The notes under the pieces: model-generated
What the model was told of the DNA's origin: nothing
The model's database searches: none
Seen by the model: only the letters and a program-made list of their open reading frames with translations
Program-made: the position numbers and the translations under genes
DNA from: CAIVAT01 sp037128705
Lineage (GTDB): Bacteria > Bacteroidota > Bacteroidia > Bacteroidales > FEN-979
Assembly: GCA_037128705.1 (NCBI GenBank)
Contig: JBAXVX010000019.1
Location: 1 to 64,000 of the forward strand
DNA length: 64,000 bases
Direction of reading: 5' to 3'
Shown: positions 14,627 to 24,018 of the stretch, piece by piece
Position numbering within the stretch: the stretch's first letter is position 1
How the letters are laid out: each line of letters starts with the position of its first letter

Positions 14627-17224
14627 TTATTTTTTCATCAACATCAATAGTTCTTCAGAAATACCAATTTTATACCCCTCTGAAATATAGTTGATCGTTC
14701 CGGCTGAGTTTACAAACAGGATTACCGGCATATTTTTCAATTCGCCTTTGTTGACCCTGAGATCAGCCGGCCTGATGGGGAAGGTAGACTGAAATGAATA
14801 ACTGACAATTTTTGGCAGCTTCGCTGCTTCATTTTTAACAAATGTTTTCATCATCTCCTCCGTTGGGAAGACCATGGCAACCCTTCCTTTCCATTGATCG
14901 AAATCATTCTTTTTCAACCTGAGATCGGCCAGGAAATGCTTTGTGGGTTCCTTATCGGGATCAATCCAGGCAATAATCATTCCCGGGCTGATCTTAAAGC
15001 TGAACAGGGCAGGGTTGATCTTTCCGTATTCGGGCAGGGGCAGTTGGTTTTTCCTGAGGATAATGGTGTGGGTTGCCGGCTCACCGGGTTTTACGTTGAA
15101 TATTTCCAACCGTGAAAGCACCGTCCCGTCTGTGAGCCTGGTTCCTGTGACCAGCAAGGCAGGGCCGGCGGGAACTTCTATGGTGCAGGGATAATTCTGA
15201 ACCAGCGGGCTTGCTTCATAATCGAGGGTACGGAAAAATCCATCTTTAAACTCCTCAATGGTATAGTTGGTCGTGTATTCCGGTTTCTTTTCATTGTCCC
15301 GGGGGTTGATCAGCGTAAGGCTTCCCTTTGAACCAGCGTTCTCCTTCTTTTCAAAGAGATACACATCATTCCATTTCCCGTCAGCGAAAAATTGTGGGAT
15401 TTTCGTGGCCGGGTCAAGGCGGGCGCCAATCCCGAAACTCCGGCAAATAGCCACAAAACAGATGTCGGCCGAATGACCGTCGACCACCTTCAGTTCAAAA
15501 GCCCCGGCTGGCGTAATGGGAGCCCGGCTGTAGTTCGAGGTTTTATTCAATTCCATATGGTCACGCATCCAGCTTGCAATCTTCATCGGATCTTTCCTCG
15601 CATCCCTGATGAGATCAGTGTCGAAATTTGACTGAAAGAATTGCCTGTAAGGCCTCAGCCATTCGTTGTCTACCCTCGGAGAGAGGACATATTTCCCGAA
15701 TTCATCTTTGAATGAGTTAAGGGCCGGATATTTCAATGCATAGCCCACCAGGTCAGCAAGAACCGCTGTATCGATATCACGAAGATCCTTTTCCGAAATA
15801 TTCTCCAGTATCGGGAAAACAAGCGATTTTCCTGCCGGCAGCGTTTGGGTGATGAAAGTCGTGATCTGGCGCCAGTTTCCACGGCTTTTATTTAGGTAAC
15901 CCCACAGGGTATCCGGATTCAGACCGGCTAATCTGGCAAAGCGGGCGCTCTTGGATGAATCGATAAAGGTAGCCTCGTAGCCGGCCCTGATCTTGTCTTC
16001 GAAGGCCAGCCGGTCGCTGTTTCTTTTCTTAGCTGAATCACTCACAGAGACATTGATAACTGCCGGTGCCGGAGGAACCAGGTCGAACTCAAGGCTGGCC
16101 ACCGTCTCAGGTCCGTTGGTCAGCCGGACAACTACCGTGTCAGATTTCCTGACATCCAGTTTTTGAAAACCATAGTTTCCGTTTTTGGCAGCCCAAACCA
16201 GGAGGTCTCCATACCCGGTGGTAAAGGAACACAGCCCATCCTTCCCGGTCACAGTTTTGTGAACCGGATAAAACTCGGCATAATTGTAAAGTTGAAATTC
16301 GACCGATGCGCTGTCAGCCGCTTTATTTCCGGAATCAAGGATCCTGGCATAAACCTTTTTCACCGGCGCATAATTCTGAAGAACGTTGATCCTGGTAAAC
16401 AGAGGGTCTTTCTGCAATACATCCTCGGTTCCCTGGTAATCACCAAAAACCGTTGTATTGACCAGCATGGCTCTTTTTGCAGGGGCCGTAAACCAGGCCA
16501 GATCCAGCTCAGCATCCGGTTCACAGGCTCCGATGAAGTGCCAGGTCCCGTCAACCCACACTTCGACCCAGGCATGGTTATCGTCGCTGTGGGCCCAGCG
16601 GGGAGTGTAGCATTGCCGGGCAGGAATCCCCACCGAACGAAGTGCCGCCACGGTAAAAGTGGACTCTTCGCCACACCGGCCCCAGGCTGTTCTGACTGAC
16701 GCAAGCGGGGAGGATGTTCGTCCGTCTGAACCCCGGTAGGTCACCTTTTCATGGCACCAGTGGTTCACCTCCAAAACCGCATCCTTCATGGGCATTTTCT
16801 TTATCCTGTCCTTTAATTCCATAAAGAAAACCCACCTGGAAGAGTCGAGATTTTCATTGTTAACTCTGACGGGCAGCACAAAATGGCGGAAAATGATTTC
16901 AGGAACGGTTTTTCCCCAGCTGAAGGTATCGCGAGCCGCAAAGGAGGAACGGATGTTCTGAAGGAAGAATTCACCGCTGTAATCGGCAAGATCATTCAGG
17001 GAACTGTAGGCATAGAGGAATTTCAGCGCTTCAGTTTCGCGGAGGGACAATCTTTTGTCAAAAACACCAAAGAGCTGTTCAGAGCGGTTTTTGGCCAGCT
17101 TTTTTTGTGATTCAAACTGAACTTCAACTTTTTTACGGTAGTTTTTGTCAGTAATGAAATGGTTGTCGCGGCAGGATGTCAGGATCAGCGTGATCAGGAT
17201 TGCCAGGCTTAATAATTTTTTCAT
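14627..17224 (-). CDS. Transglutaminase-domain lipoprotein with thioredoxin-fold-like tail
   Basis: The 865-residue protein has a lipobox ending in LTSC (Cys18). A transglutaminase-like core shows the catalytic triad: Cys184 in WGRCGEES, His217 in DNHAWVEVW and a downstream Asp in GACEPD. Such exported proteins act as proteases, peptide amidases or cross-linkers. A beta-rich carboxypeptidase-regulatory-like segment follows (about residues 290-370), then a second transglutaminase-like stretch around 560-640 (GHSADICFVAICRSFGIGAR). The last 110 residues look like a thioredoxin fold (PVILFVNSAGTINYISEGYK) but have no CxxC, so redox activity is unlikely. The gene is between GH31 and the radical SAM gene in a minus-strand run. 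Confidence 0.85.
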   Translation of the reverse strand: MKKLLSLAILITLILTSCRDNHFITDKNYRKKVEVQFESQKKLAKNRSEQLFGVFDKRLSLRETEALKFLYAYSSLNDLADYSGEFFLQNIRSSFAARDTFSWGKTVPEIIFRHFVLPVRVNNENLDSSRWVFFMELKDRIKKMPMKDAVLEVNHWCHEKVTYRGSDGRTSSPLASVRTAWGRCGEESTFTVAALRSVGIPARQCYTPRWAHSDDNHAWVEVWVDGTWHFIGACEPDAELDLAWFTAPAKRAMLVNTTVFGDYQGTEDVLQKDPLFTRINVLQNYAPVKKVYARILDSGNKAADSASVEFQLYNYAEFYPVHKTVTGKDGLCSFTTGYGDLLVWAAKNGNYGFQKLDVRKSDTVVVRLTNGPETVASLEFDLVPPAPAVINVSVSDSAKKRNSDRLAFEDKIRAGYEATFIDSSKSARFARLAGLNPDTLWGYLNKSRGNWRQITTFITQTLPAGKSLVFPILENISEKDLRDIDTAVLADLVGYALKYPALNSFKDEFGKYVLSPRVDNEWLRPYRQFFQSNFDTDLIRDARKDPMKIASWMRDHMELNKTSNYSRAPITPAGAFELKVVDGHSADICFVAICRSFGIGARLDPATKIPQFFADGKWNDVYLFEKKENAGSKGSLTLINPRDNEKKPEYTTNYTIEEFKDGFFRTLDYEASPLVQNYPCTIEVPAGPALLVTGTRLTDGTVLSRLEIFNVKPGEPATHTIILRKNQLPLPEYGKINPALFSFKISPGMIIAWIDPDKEPTKHFLADLRLKKNDFDQWKGRVAMVFPTEEMMKTFVKNEAAKLPKIVSYSFQSTFPIRPADLRVNKGELKNMPVILFVNSAGTINYISEGYKIGISEELLMLMKK

Positions 17225-17274
17225 GCGAAACTGAAAATGTTGTTATGAAAGAATATTAAAAAGGTTTCAAAGAG

Positions 17275-19674
17275 CTAATAGGTGATCTTCACAGGGCCAC
17301 TGCCGGCAGGTATCTCTACGGTACGCTCTCTGGCGGATCTGAGTTTAAGTGAATACTCCTTCCCGTCGCACCGGATGGTCATCATATCATCAAATGAATG
17401 GAAAATCAATCGCAGGGTTGTGAATTTTGACGGATAGGTTCCTTCAGGTTTTGTGAGGATGATGGTTTTGTTCCCTGGCTCAAAGTTGATGTTTCGCTGA
17501 TAATATTGCCCGCTTTCAAACTGGTAGGTCATCCCGTCATCCTCATAATAGGTGTAACTGTTGGGCTTTACTCCATTGTAGATATGCAAATCCAGGGTGG
17601 GTGAGGGCTTTTGAGCGGTATATTGAATATCCGATTGCATGGGGATGATCCCTGATGCTTTCACAAACACCGGAAGATCATTTAACGGTGCATCCACGGT
17701 GACCTCTGAACTTCCCTGGTAAAATTCCCCGCTGCTGAGCCGGTACCAACCTCCTTCGGGCAGGTATACCCTGGCTGCGGCCTGGTTGCACGAAACCGGA
17801 GCGACAAGCAGGTTATCCCCGAAAAGATATTCATTCTGGTATTTCCACCAATAAACCTTCTCATCAAAGGTATAGTTGATCGCAAGACTGCGTGCTACAG
17901 GCATTCCGCTCAAGGTTGATTCGTGGAATGCGGAATAGATATAGGGGAGCAGCCGGTATCGCTGCATGATCATCTCTTTCACCATTTTTTCCACATTGGG
18001 GCCAAAGGCCCATGGCTCTTTGCTTTTGGTATCCCATGCCGAATGATTACGGTAAAAGGGAGTAAACACGCCAAGTGACATCCACCGGGTAAAAAGCTGC
18101 TCGGTAGGGTTGCCCATGAAGCCTCCAACATCGGGACCCGTAAAGGAAACGCCCGAAAGTCCCAGTCCGGTTACCATGCGTGCCGACAGCAGCATGTGGT
18201 CGTCGGTGGCATCATTGTCACCGGTCCATACCATGGAGTAACGCTGAACCCCGGCAAAGCCTGCACGGGTGATCACGAAGGGACGTTTGCCTTTCAAAAG
18301 CGCCTTGGTTCCTTCGAATGTGGCGCGCGACATCTCGAGGCCATAAATATTATGGGCTTCGGTGATCGATCCTTTGCGTCCTTCGAAATCGAACTGGATA
18401 ATGTTGGGAATGCTCTGGCCCCAGGCAGATGGTTCGTTCATATCGTTCCAGTAACCTTCAACCCCGGGTTCGATCAACCTGCTGAATGCGGCACCCCACC
18501 ATTTCCTCACAGGCTCTTTGGTAAAATCAGGAAAGTGACACCTGCCGGGCCAAACGCTTCCGATGTAGTTGGTTCCGTCGGGGTATTTTGCAAAGTAATT
18601 GTTGGCGACGCCCTCATCATAGGCGAAATAACCCTTCTCCACCTTGATACCCGGGTCGACAATGGTCACGACATGGAATCCCATGCCATTCAGTTTCTCA
18701 ATCATGGCCTTGGGTTGCGGGAATTTATCCCTGTTCCAGGTAAATATTTTGTAGGAATCCATGTAGTCGATGTCGAGGTATATCGCGTCGCAGGGAATTT
18801 GTTTGTCACGGAACTGCTGCGCGATGCCAATCACCTGGAATTCAGGGAAGTAACTCCAGCGGCATTGGTGGTACCCCAGACTCCAGTAAGGGGGCATGGG
18901 CATGCGGCCCGTCAGCCAGGTATAATCACTGATGATTCCGGCAATTCCTGAGGCGCCGAAAATATAATAGTTCATCTCACCATTCGCAGCTGAGAAGCTG
19001 CTGAACTGCTCGTCGGTGGATGCACCAAAATTGAATTTTGTCCTGAAGGAATTATCCAGGAAGATGCCATAGGTCACTTTTCCATGAACGCCAATGAAAA
19101 ATGGAATGCTCTGATACAATGGATCCTCGTTGGTGACATAGGCGGGGACGTCCGAATTCCAGTTCTCAAATGAATTTCCGCGTTTGTCCAGGTTCCCAGT
19201 CTTCTCACCCAGTCCAAGGAATTTTTCATCTGCAAAAAGTTTCTTGTAACAGACTACTTCCGTCCCCTGCCAGGAGACAGGCAGGCTTGGGTAATCCTCG
19301 GAAATAACCTCCCCCTTGATCGATTTTACGACAATGCGCATGGGGTCTTTAAATAAAACAACCTCCAGTGAATCGGTTTTAAATCCCGCTGCATCTCCTT
19401 GCTCTTTCAGGTCGCGAAAAGACGAGGCAGGCTGCTGAATCACAGCATAGGAAAAATCACTTTTTGGCTCTGTCCTGCTGATCCTTATACGAATGACCGT
19501 CGGGGAATAGGCGTAAATTTCGGCAAAGGCATTTTCGGTTTTCACCACGATGGAATGTTCTGTGCTTTTAATGGATTTGACCTTCCCGGCGAACACAGGA
19601 AAATCAACCTGGGCCAGCATAAGAATGGGGGAGAGGATCATCAGGATCGGGAATACCAGTTTTACCTTTTTCAT
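17275..19674 (-). CDS. Glycoside hydrolase family 31 enzyme (alpha-glucosidase/alpha-xylosidase type)
   Basis: The 799-residue protein has a signal peptide (cleavage near LMLAQ-VDF). The family 31 layout is complete: an N-terminal beta-sandwich with a GLGEKTGNLDKRG loop, a TIM barrel, and C-terminal beta domains. The nucleophile motif is WNDMNEPS (Asp411) and the acid/base lies in WTGDNDATDDHM (Asp486). It should release alpha-linked glucose or xylose from non-reducing ends in the periplasm or outside the cell. Exact specificity (glucosidase, xylosidase, or other) cannot be decided here. It follows the glycyl radical enzyme gene by 69 bp. Confidence 0.93.
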   Translation of the reverse strand: MKKVKLVFPILMILSPILMLAQVDFPVFAGKVKSIKSTEHSIVVKTENAFAEIYAYSPTVIRIRISRTEPKSDFSYAVIQQPASSFRDLKEQGDAAGFKTDSLEVVLFKDPMRIVVKSIKGEVISEDYPSLPVSWQGTEVVCYKKLFADEKFLGLGEKTGNLDKRGNSFENWNSDVPAYVTNEDPLYQSIPFFIGVHGKVTYGIFLDNSFRTKFNFGASTDEQFSSFSAANGEMNYYIFGASGIAGIISDYTWLTGRMPMPPYWSLGYHQCRWSYFPEFQVIGIAQQFRDKQIPCDAIYLDIDYMDSYKIFTWNRDKFPQPKAMIEKLNGMGFHVVTIVDPGIKVEKGYFAYDEGVANNYFAKYPDGTNYIGSVWPGRCHFPDFTKEPVRKWWGAAFSRLIEPGVEGYWNDMNEPSAWGQSIPNIIQFDFEGRKGSITEAHNIYGLEMSRATFEGTKALLKGKRPFVITRAGFAGVQRYSMVWTGDNDATDDHMLLSARMVTGLGLSGVSFTGPDVGGFMGNPTEQLFTRWMSLGVFTPFYRNHSAWDTKSKEPWAFGPNVEKMVKEMIMQRYRLLPYIYSAFHESTLSGMPVARSLAINYTFDEKVYWWKYQNEYLFGDNLLVAPVSCNQAAARVYLPEGGWYRLSSGEFYQGSSEVTVDAPLNDLPVFVKASGIIPMQSDIQYTAQKPSPTLDLHIYNGVKPNSYTYYEDDGMTYQFESGQYYQRNINFEPGNKTIILTKPEGTYPSKFTTLRLIFHSFDDMMTIRCDGKEYSLKLRSARERTVEIPAGSGPVKITY

Positions 19675-19743
19675 AAAAGGACTATTTATTGAATGAGTGT
19701 GAATAAGTAAACATTTCTAAATTCAAAAATTGCAAATCTGAAA

Positions 19744-22122
19744 TCAAATGGCACCCTGTTCTGTTCTCAGAATGATTTCATTCTGAAGATCTTCACCAAG
19801 GTCATTGAAATAATCACTATAACCAGCTACCCGGACGATCAGGTCGCGGTGCCGTTCAGGATGTTCCTGTGCATCACGGAGGGTTTCGGCCGATACTACA
19901 TTGAACTGAATATGATGTCCATCCATTCTGAAATAGGACCGGATCAGGGCGGTAAGCTTGTGCATGCTGTCATCTCCATCGAAAAAACCAGGGGAGAATT
20001 TCTGGTTCAGCAGGGTGCCGCCGGTTCGAAGGTGATCGATTTTTGCGGCCGATTTCAGCACGGCAGTAGGTCCCTTTCGATCGGCACCCTGAACAGGGGA
20101 GATCCCTTCGGAAAGGGGCTGCTTTGCCTTCCTTCCATCGGGCAGCGCCCCGATCACACTGCCGAAATATACGTGGCAGGTTGTCGGGAGCAGGTTGATG
20201 CGGTGTACCCCGCCAAGGGCGTTGGGACGGCTGTTTACACACTGGTAATAGGATTCAAAAACTTCACGGGCCCGGTCGTCTGCATAATCTTCGTCGTTGC
20301 CATATTTCGGGGTCGAATAAACCAGTTCAACCTCCAATTCTTCAAAATCCTGAAAATCATTTTTAAGGGCCTTCAGCATCCCTTTCATTGAAATGGTCTT
20401 ACGGTCAAAAACGTGATATTTCAAAGATGTAAGGGCATCGGTCATGGTTCCAAGACCAACTCCCTGGATATAGGTCGTATTATACCGGGCACCGCCTGCA
20501 TTGTAGTCTTTCGCATTGGTGATGCAATCGTCGATGATAAGCGAAAGAAACGGGACCGGCAGGTATTCTGCAAAGATCTGTGCAATGATGTTGTTCCCTT
20601 TGATCTTGATATCAATAAAATGACGCAGCTGCGTGTTGAAGGCATGCATCAGTTCATCATATGATTTGAATTTTTCAGGATTCCCGGTTGACGGGCCAAC
20701 CTGTTTTCCATTTCGCGGATCGATGCCGTTATTCAGGGTGATCTCAAGCACCTTGGGCAGGTTAAAATAGCCGCTCAGGATATAGGCTTCCGTTCCAAAG
20801 GCCCCGGCTTCAACACATCCGCTGGCACCTCCGTTCCTTGCATCCGCAAGATCTTTTCCCTGCCTCACCAGTTCCTGCACAATGGCATCGGTGTTGAAAT
20901 AGGAGGGTTGGCCAAAGCCTGTTTTTGTGATCTGCAGGGTACGGTGAATCAGGCTATCGGGGTTTTTCTTGCTTACCTGGATCATGGAGCTTGGCTGGAG
21001 CAGGCGCATCTCCTCAATCACATCAAGGAGGAGGAAGGTCATTTCATTCACGGCATCGCTTCCGTCAGCAGTCACCCCTCCCAGGTTAATCAATGAAAAG
21101 TCTGTGTAGGTATTACTTTCAAGCGCAGTCACGCCAACCTTTGGAGGGGCAGGGTGGTTGTTGAATTTGATCCAGAAACTCTGGAGGATTTCCACCGCCT
21201 TCTCCCTGGTCAGGGTGCCTTGTTCAATCTCCTTCCTGTAAAAAGGATAGAGATGCTGATCAAGCCTTCCGGGATTAAAGGAATCCCATGGATTGAGTTC
21301 GGTTATCACGCACAGGTGGACAAACCAGTAATACTGCAATGCCTCATGAAAAGTTTGCGGGGCACGGGCCGGTACATGCCGGCAGATTTGGGCAAGCTCT
21401 TCAAGTTCGTGACGCGTGACGCGTGACGCGCGACCTGTTTCAGGAATCCGGAGAGCCAATGCTTCCAGGTAAACGGCATATCGCTCCGCATAGCGGATCA
21501 CGGCACCGGCAGCGATCTCCATCGCCTTCAGCTCCTCTTCCTTCGCCAGGCTCTGCCGGTCATTCATCCAGTCAATCCCTGACCTCGTTTCGCGGATCTC
21601 GCTGATAAAATCGACCATTCCCATGCGGAATATCTTATTTCCTGCCACGGTATGCCCGGGACCCCGTTGCTCCTGGAATTCCGTAAAGATGCCGGATTGG
21701 TATGCATCCAGCCATTCAGGGGAAACCGAACGCATGACGCGGTCACGGTTACTTTTTCCTTTCCAGAAAGGGATGATTTTTTCCTTGTACATTCTCCTTG
21801 TAACGGCATCAACTTTAAAGGAGACCTTCTTCCTTTTATTCAGGATATCAAGATCTTCAAGTGAATGAACGCATATTTCGGGATAGGTGGGACAGGCTTT
21901 AGGTGATGGCCCACGTTCACCAACGATCAATTCTCCTTCGTTATAACAGAGTTCCTTATGTCTCAGAATGTGATCCAGGGTCATCGCACGCATCACGGGG
22001 ACAGAAACTTCCCTGTCAATCCCCGATTCATAGAATCCGGTGACAAGAAGGGCCCGCTCGGCTGAAATTCTGTTCACGGCACTCAGGCTCTGGTCGCGTA
22101 GAAACTTTATCCGGTCTGTCAT
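19744..22122 (-). CDS. hypD: Glycyl radical enzyme, probable trans-4-hydroxy-L-proline dehydratase type
   Basis: The 792-residue protein is a full-length glycyl radical enzyme. The radical loop is RVAGYS near the C-terminus (Gly767). The thiyl loop is GASGCVEAG with Cys436 and Glu438. The Cys-x-Glu pair is the dehydratase pattern. The spacing and many flanking segments (NEGELIVGERG, ELNPWDSFNPGRLDQHL, LRTEQGAI ending) match my memory of Clostridioides HypD (Cys434, Glu436, Gly765). HypD dehydrates 4-hydroxyproline to pyrroline-5-carboxylate under anaerobic conditions. No proC is in the window. Other dehydratase-type members remain possible. A tandem heptamer lies within the coding sequence at 21408-21434. 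The likely activase is encoded at 24005-24805. Confidence 0.75.
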   Translation of the reverse strand: MTDRIKFLRDQSLSAVNRISAERALLVTGFYESGIDREVSVPVMRAMTLDHILRHKELCYNEGELIVGERGPSPKACPTYPEICVHSLEDLDILNKRKKVSFKVDAVTRRMYKEKIIPFWKGKSNRDRVMRSVSPEWLDAYQSGIFTEFQEQRGPGHTVAGNKIFRMGMVDFISEIRETRSGIDWMNDRQSLAKEEELKAMEIAAGAVIRYAERYAVYLEALALRIPETGRASRVTRHELEELAQICRHVPARAPQTFHEALQYYWFVHLCVITELNPWDSFNPGRLDQHLYPFYRKEIEQGTLTREKAVEILQSFWIKFNNHPAPPKVGVTALESNTYTDFSLINLGGVTADGSDAVNEMTFLLLDVIEEMRLLQPSSMIQVSKKNPDSLIHRTLQITKTGFGQPSYFNTDAIVQELVRQGKDLADARNGGASGCVEAGAFGTEAYILSGYFNLPKVLEITLNNGIDPRNGKQVGPSTGNPEKFKSYDELMHAFNTQLRHFIDIKIKGNNIIAQIFAEYLPVPFLSLIIDDCITNAKDYNAGGARYNTTYIQGVGLGTMTDALTSLKYHVFDRKTISMKGMLKALKNDFQDFEELEVELVYSTPKYGNDEDYADDRAREVFESYYQCVNSRPNALGGVHRINLLPTTCHVYFGSVIGALPDGRKAKQPLSEGISPVQGADRKGPTAVLKSAAKIDHLRTGGTLLNQKFSPGFFDGDDSMHKLTALIRSYFRMDGHHIQFNVVSAETLRDAQEHPERHRDLIVRVAGYSDYFNDLGEDLQNEIILRTEQGAI
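21408..21434 (-). repeat. GTCACGC-type heptamer tandem repeat inside the glycyl radical enzyme gene
   Basis: Four near-perfect 7-bp units on the coding strand (27 bp) match the intergenic tract 27124-27150 at 24 of 27 positions. It encodes the loop around ASRVTRHEL and keeps the frame. Confidence 0.7.
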
Positions 22123-22176
22123 GGAGGGCAGGTTCGTTGTTTTGCACGCATCGGGCGCGCTTCGGTTATTTAATCA

Positions 22177-22184
22177 CAAAGATA
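22177..22184 (-). promoter_or_regulatory. Putative -7 box of the glycyl radical enzyme gene
   Basis: TATCTTTG on the minus strand lies 55 bp upstream of the start at 22122, in the 132-bp divergent gap with the PerM-type gene. Confidence 0.5.
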
Positions 22185-22254
22185 TTGAAATCGTTAAATA
22201 TCCGTCATCTCAATATCCATAATTGTGCTACTTTTATCAAAAATTTTAAAGGTT

Positions 22255-23319
22255 ATGGAACAGCATAAAAGGCAGCCTGATGATCAAGAAAATGTAAGAA
22301 AAAGTCTGGAAATCATCATTAAAGTGGGGCTGGTCCTCGGCCTGATTGTCTGGTGCTTCCTTATTCTTAAACCCTTTCTGATCCTTACCATGTGGGGGAT
22401 TATCCTGGCGGTTGCCGTTTATCCGATTTATGTTTGGTTCAAGCGCAGGATGGGGAACAGGGGGAAACTGGCTTCAATAGTCGTCACCCTGCTTCTGCTG
22501 GCTGTCATACTTCTTCCTATCATTCTGCTTGGCGGATCACTCCGGGATGCGGTTGATATGGTGAAAGACGCCCTGGTTGGCGGGAAAGGGTTTGTTCCCC
22601 CGCCTCCTGAAACTGTAAAGACATGGCCCATCATCGGTTCACAGTTTTTTAGCCTATGGGAAAGCGCTTCGGAAAACCTTGCTGGCGTTGCAAAGGAATA
22701 CCAGTCCCAGTTGATGACCGGGCTATCCTGGTTTCTTTCCACCCTGACCAATGCAGGACTTGGTGTCTTGATGTTTATTGGGTCCATCCTCATTTCGGGG
22801 GTCATCCTGGTATACTCAGAATCTGGCGGCCGTGCAGCCCGCAAAATCGCTGTCAGGCTCATGGGCGAGCAGGGAATTGAAACGGTTGCAAATGCAGAGA
22901 CAACCATCCGCAACGTGGCGCGTGGAATACTTGGAGTGGCCTTCATCCAGGCATTTCTTGCCGGTTTGGGCTTCCTGGTTGCCGGGATTCCCGGGGCCGG
23001 CCTTTGGGCACTGATTGCTTTTGTCCTTGCCATCGTTCAGATTGGCGTGGGGCCGGTCGTGATCGGCGTGCTGATCTATGCCTTCATGAAACTAAGTTTG
23101 CTTGCGGCGATCCTTTTAACGATCTGGTGCGCTCCGCTCCTGGTGATCGACAACGTGTTAAAACCCCTTCTGCTCGGGCGCGGGGCACCGGTTCCCATGC
23201 TGGTCATCTTTCTTGGGGCCATCGGCGGTTTCCTTACTTTCGGAACCATCGGTCTCTTTGTAGGTGCCGTCGTGCTTTCACTGGGCTACAACCTCTTTCT
23301 CCTCTGGCTGAAAAATTAA
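22255..23319 (+). CDS. AI-2E/PerM-family membrane protein
   Basis: From the ATG at 22255 the protein is 354 residues with about eight hydrophobic segments. The first pair lies near 20-60, a large soluble loop follows (about 85-155, with FVPPPPETVKTWP), and a cluster of helices makes up the C-terminal half. The Gly/Pro-rich motif near PGAGLWALIAFVLAIVQIG is typical of the AI-2E transporter family. Characterised members include a Na+/H+ antiporter and the AI-2 exporter TqsA, so the transported species here is unknown. It is followed after 15 bp by an outer-membrane protein gene. Confidence 0.85.
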   Translation: MEQHKRQPDDQENVRKSLEIIIKVGLVLGLIVWCFLILKPFLILTMWGIILAVAVYPIYVWFKRRMGNRGKLASIVVTLLLLAVILLPIILLGGSLRDAVDMVKDALVGGKGFVPPPPETVKTWPIIGSQFFSLWESASENLAGVAKEYQSQLMTGLSWFLSTLTNAGLGVLMFIGSILISGVILVYSESGGRAARKIAVRLMGEQGIETVANAETTIRNVARGILGVAFIQAFLAGLGFLVAGIPGAGLWALIAFVLAIVQIGVGPVVIGVLIYAFMKLSLLAAILLTIWCAPLLVIDNVLKPLLLGRGAPVPMLVIFLGAIGGFLTFGTIGLFVGAVVLSLGYNLFLLWLKN

Positions 23320-23334
23320 AAAAAAACTGAAACA

Positions 23335-24018
23335 ATGATAATTTCTATAAAAAAAACCATATTACTGATTTTTCTTGGCCTGTTTTTAATTCAGCTGCAG
23401 GCGCAGAACTTTATAGGCATTGAGGTCGGATTTCTTGGCACCCATACAAATGTTGCCGAATATGAGCGGATCGGACGCAAGGATTACCTCCTCGATTCTG
23501 TCTCTATAAGGACGAACGTAGGTTCAATACAGGTTGCAATCAATGCAGACATTGACCTCGGTAAGAATCTTTTTCTGTCGACTGGATTTCATTACAGTTA
23601 CAAAGGGCTGGCCAATGTCTCCTACACTGATACGTCAGGGTGGATTTGGTCATCTTCCGCACGGCAGAACTATGTCGGGTTGTCGATCCTGATGGGCTAC
23701 CATTTTCATTTTAAAAAGAGTAAGTTGGGATTGCAGGTTGCCACCGGTCTGCAGGCCGATTTTGCCGTTGGAACACCCAATGCCGCTGCCCTGTTTTCAG
23801 GTCCCTATTACAGGTTTTTCATGCCCTTTTCCCGGTTCAACGAGGTTGACCTCTCCTGGAGAACGGATGCTGCGCTTACCCATACGCTCGGTCCGGGTGA
23901 TGTGATGGTGAAATTATCCTATCTCTATGGTTTAAGCGACGTACTGGAAGATGCCTTCATCGTGGGAAGAAGCATGTCTCTTGGTCTTTCTGTCGGGTAT
24001 GCCCTCAGGTTACCTTAA
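23335..24018 (+). CDS. Outer-membrane beta-barrel protein (porin-like)
   Basis: The 227-residue protein starts with a signal peptide ending QLQAQ-NF, followed by alternating amphipathic strands typical of small PorT/OmpA-like barrels of Bacteroidota (GIEVGFLG, FHYSYKGLANVSY). It ends in YALRLP rather than a terminal Phe. No catalytic or binding motif is recognised. It follows the PerM-type gene closely. Its 3' end overlaps that of the convergent activase gene by 14 bp. Confidence 0.75.
   Translation: MIISIKKTILLIFLGLFLIQLQAQNFIGIEVGFLGTHTNVAEYERIGRKDYLLDSVSIRTNVGSIQVAINADIDLGKNLFLSTGFHYSYKGLANVSYTDTSGWIWSSSARQNYVGLSILMGYHFHFKKSKLGLQVATGLQADFAVGTPNAAALFSGPYYRFFMPFSRFNEVDLSWRTDAALTHTLGPGDVMVKLSYLYGLSDVLEDAFIVGRSMSLGLSVGYALRLP

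Noticed and set aside
18196..18951. Plus-strand open frame of 251 codons
   Set aside because: It is antisense to the GH31 catalytic domain and shows no domain, signal peptide or promoter.
22428..23033. Minus-strand open frame of 201 codons
   Set aside because: It is antisense to the AI-2E/PerM-type gene and its composition (Arg/Pro/Ser-rich) is typical of a shadow frame.
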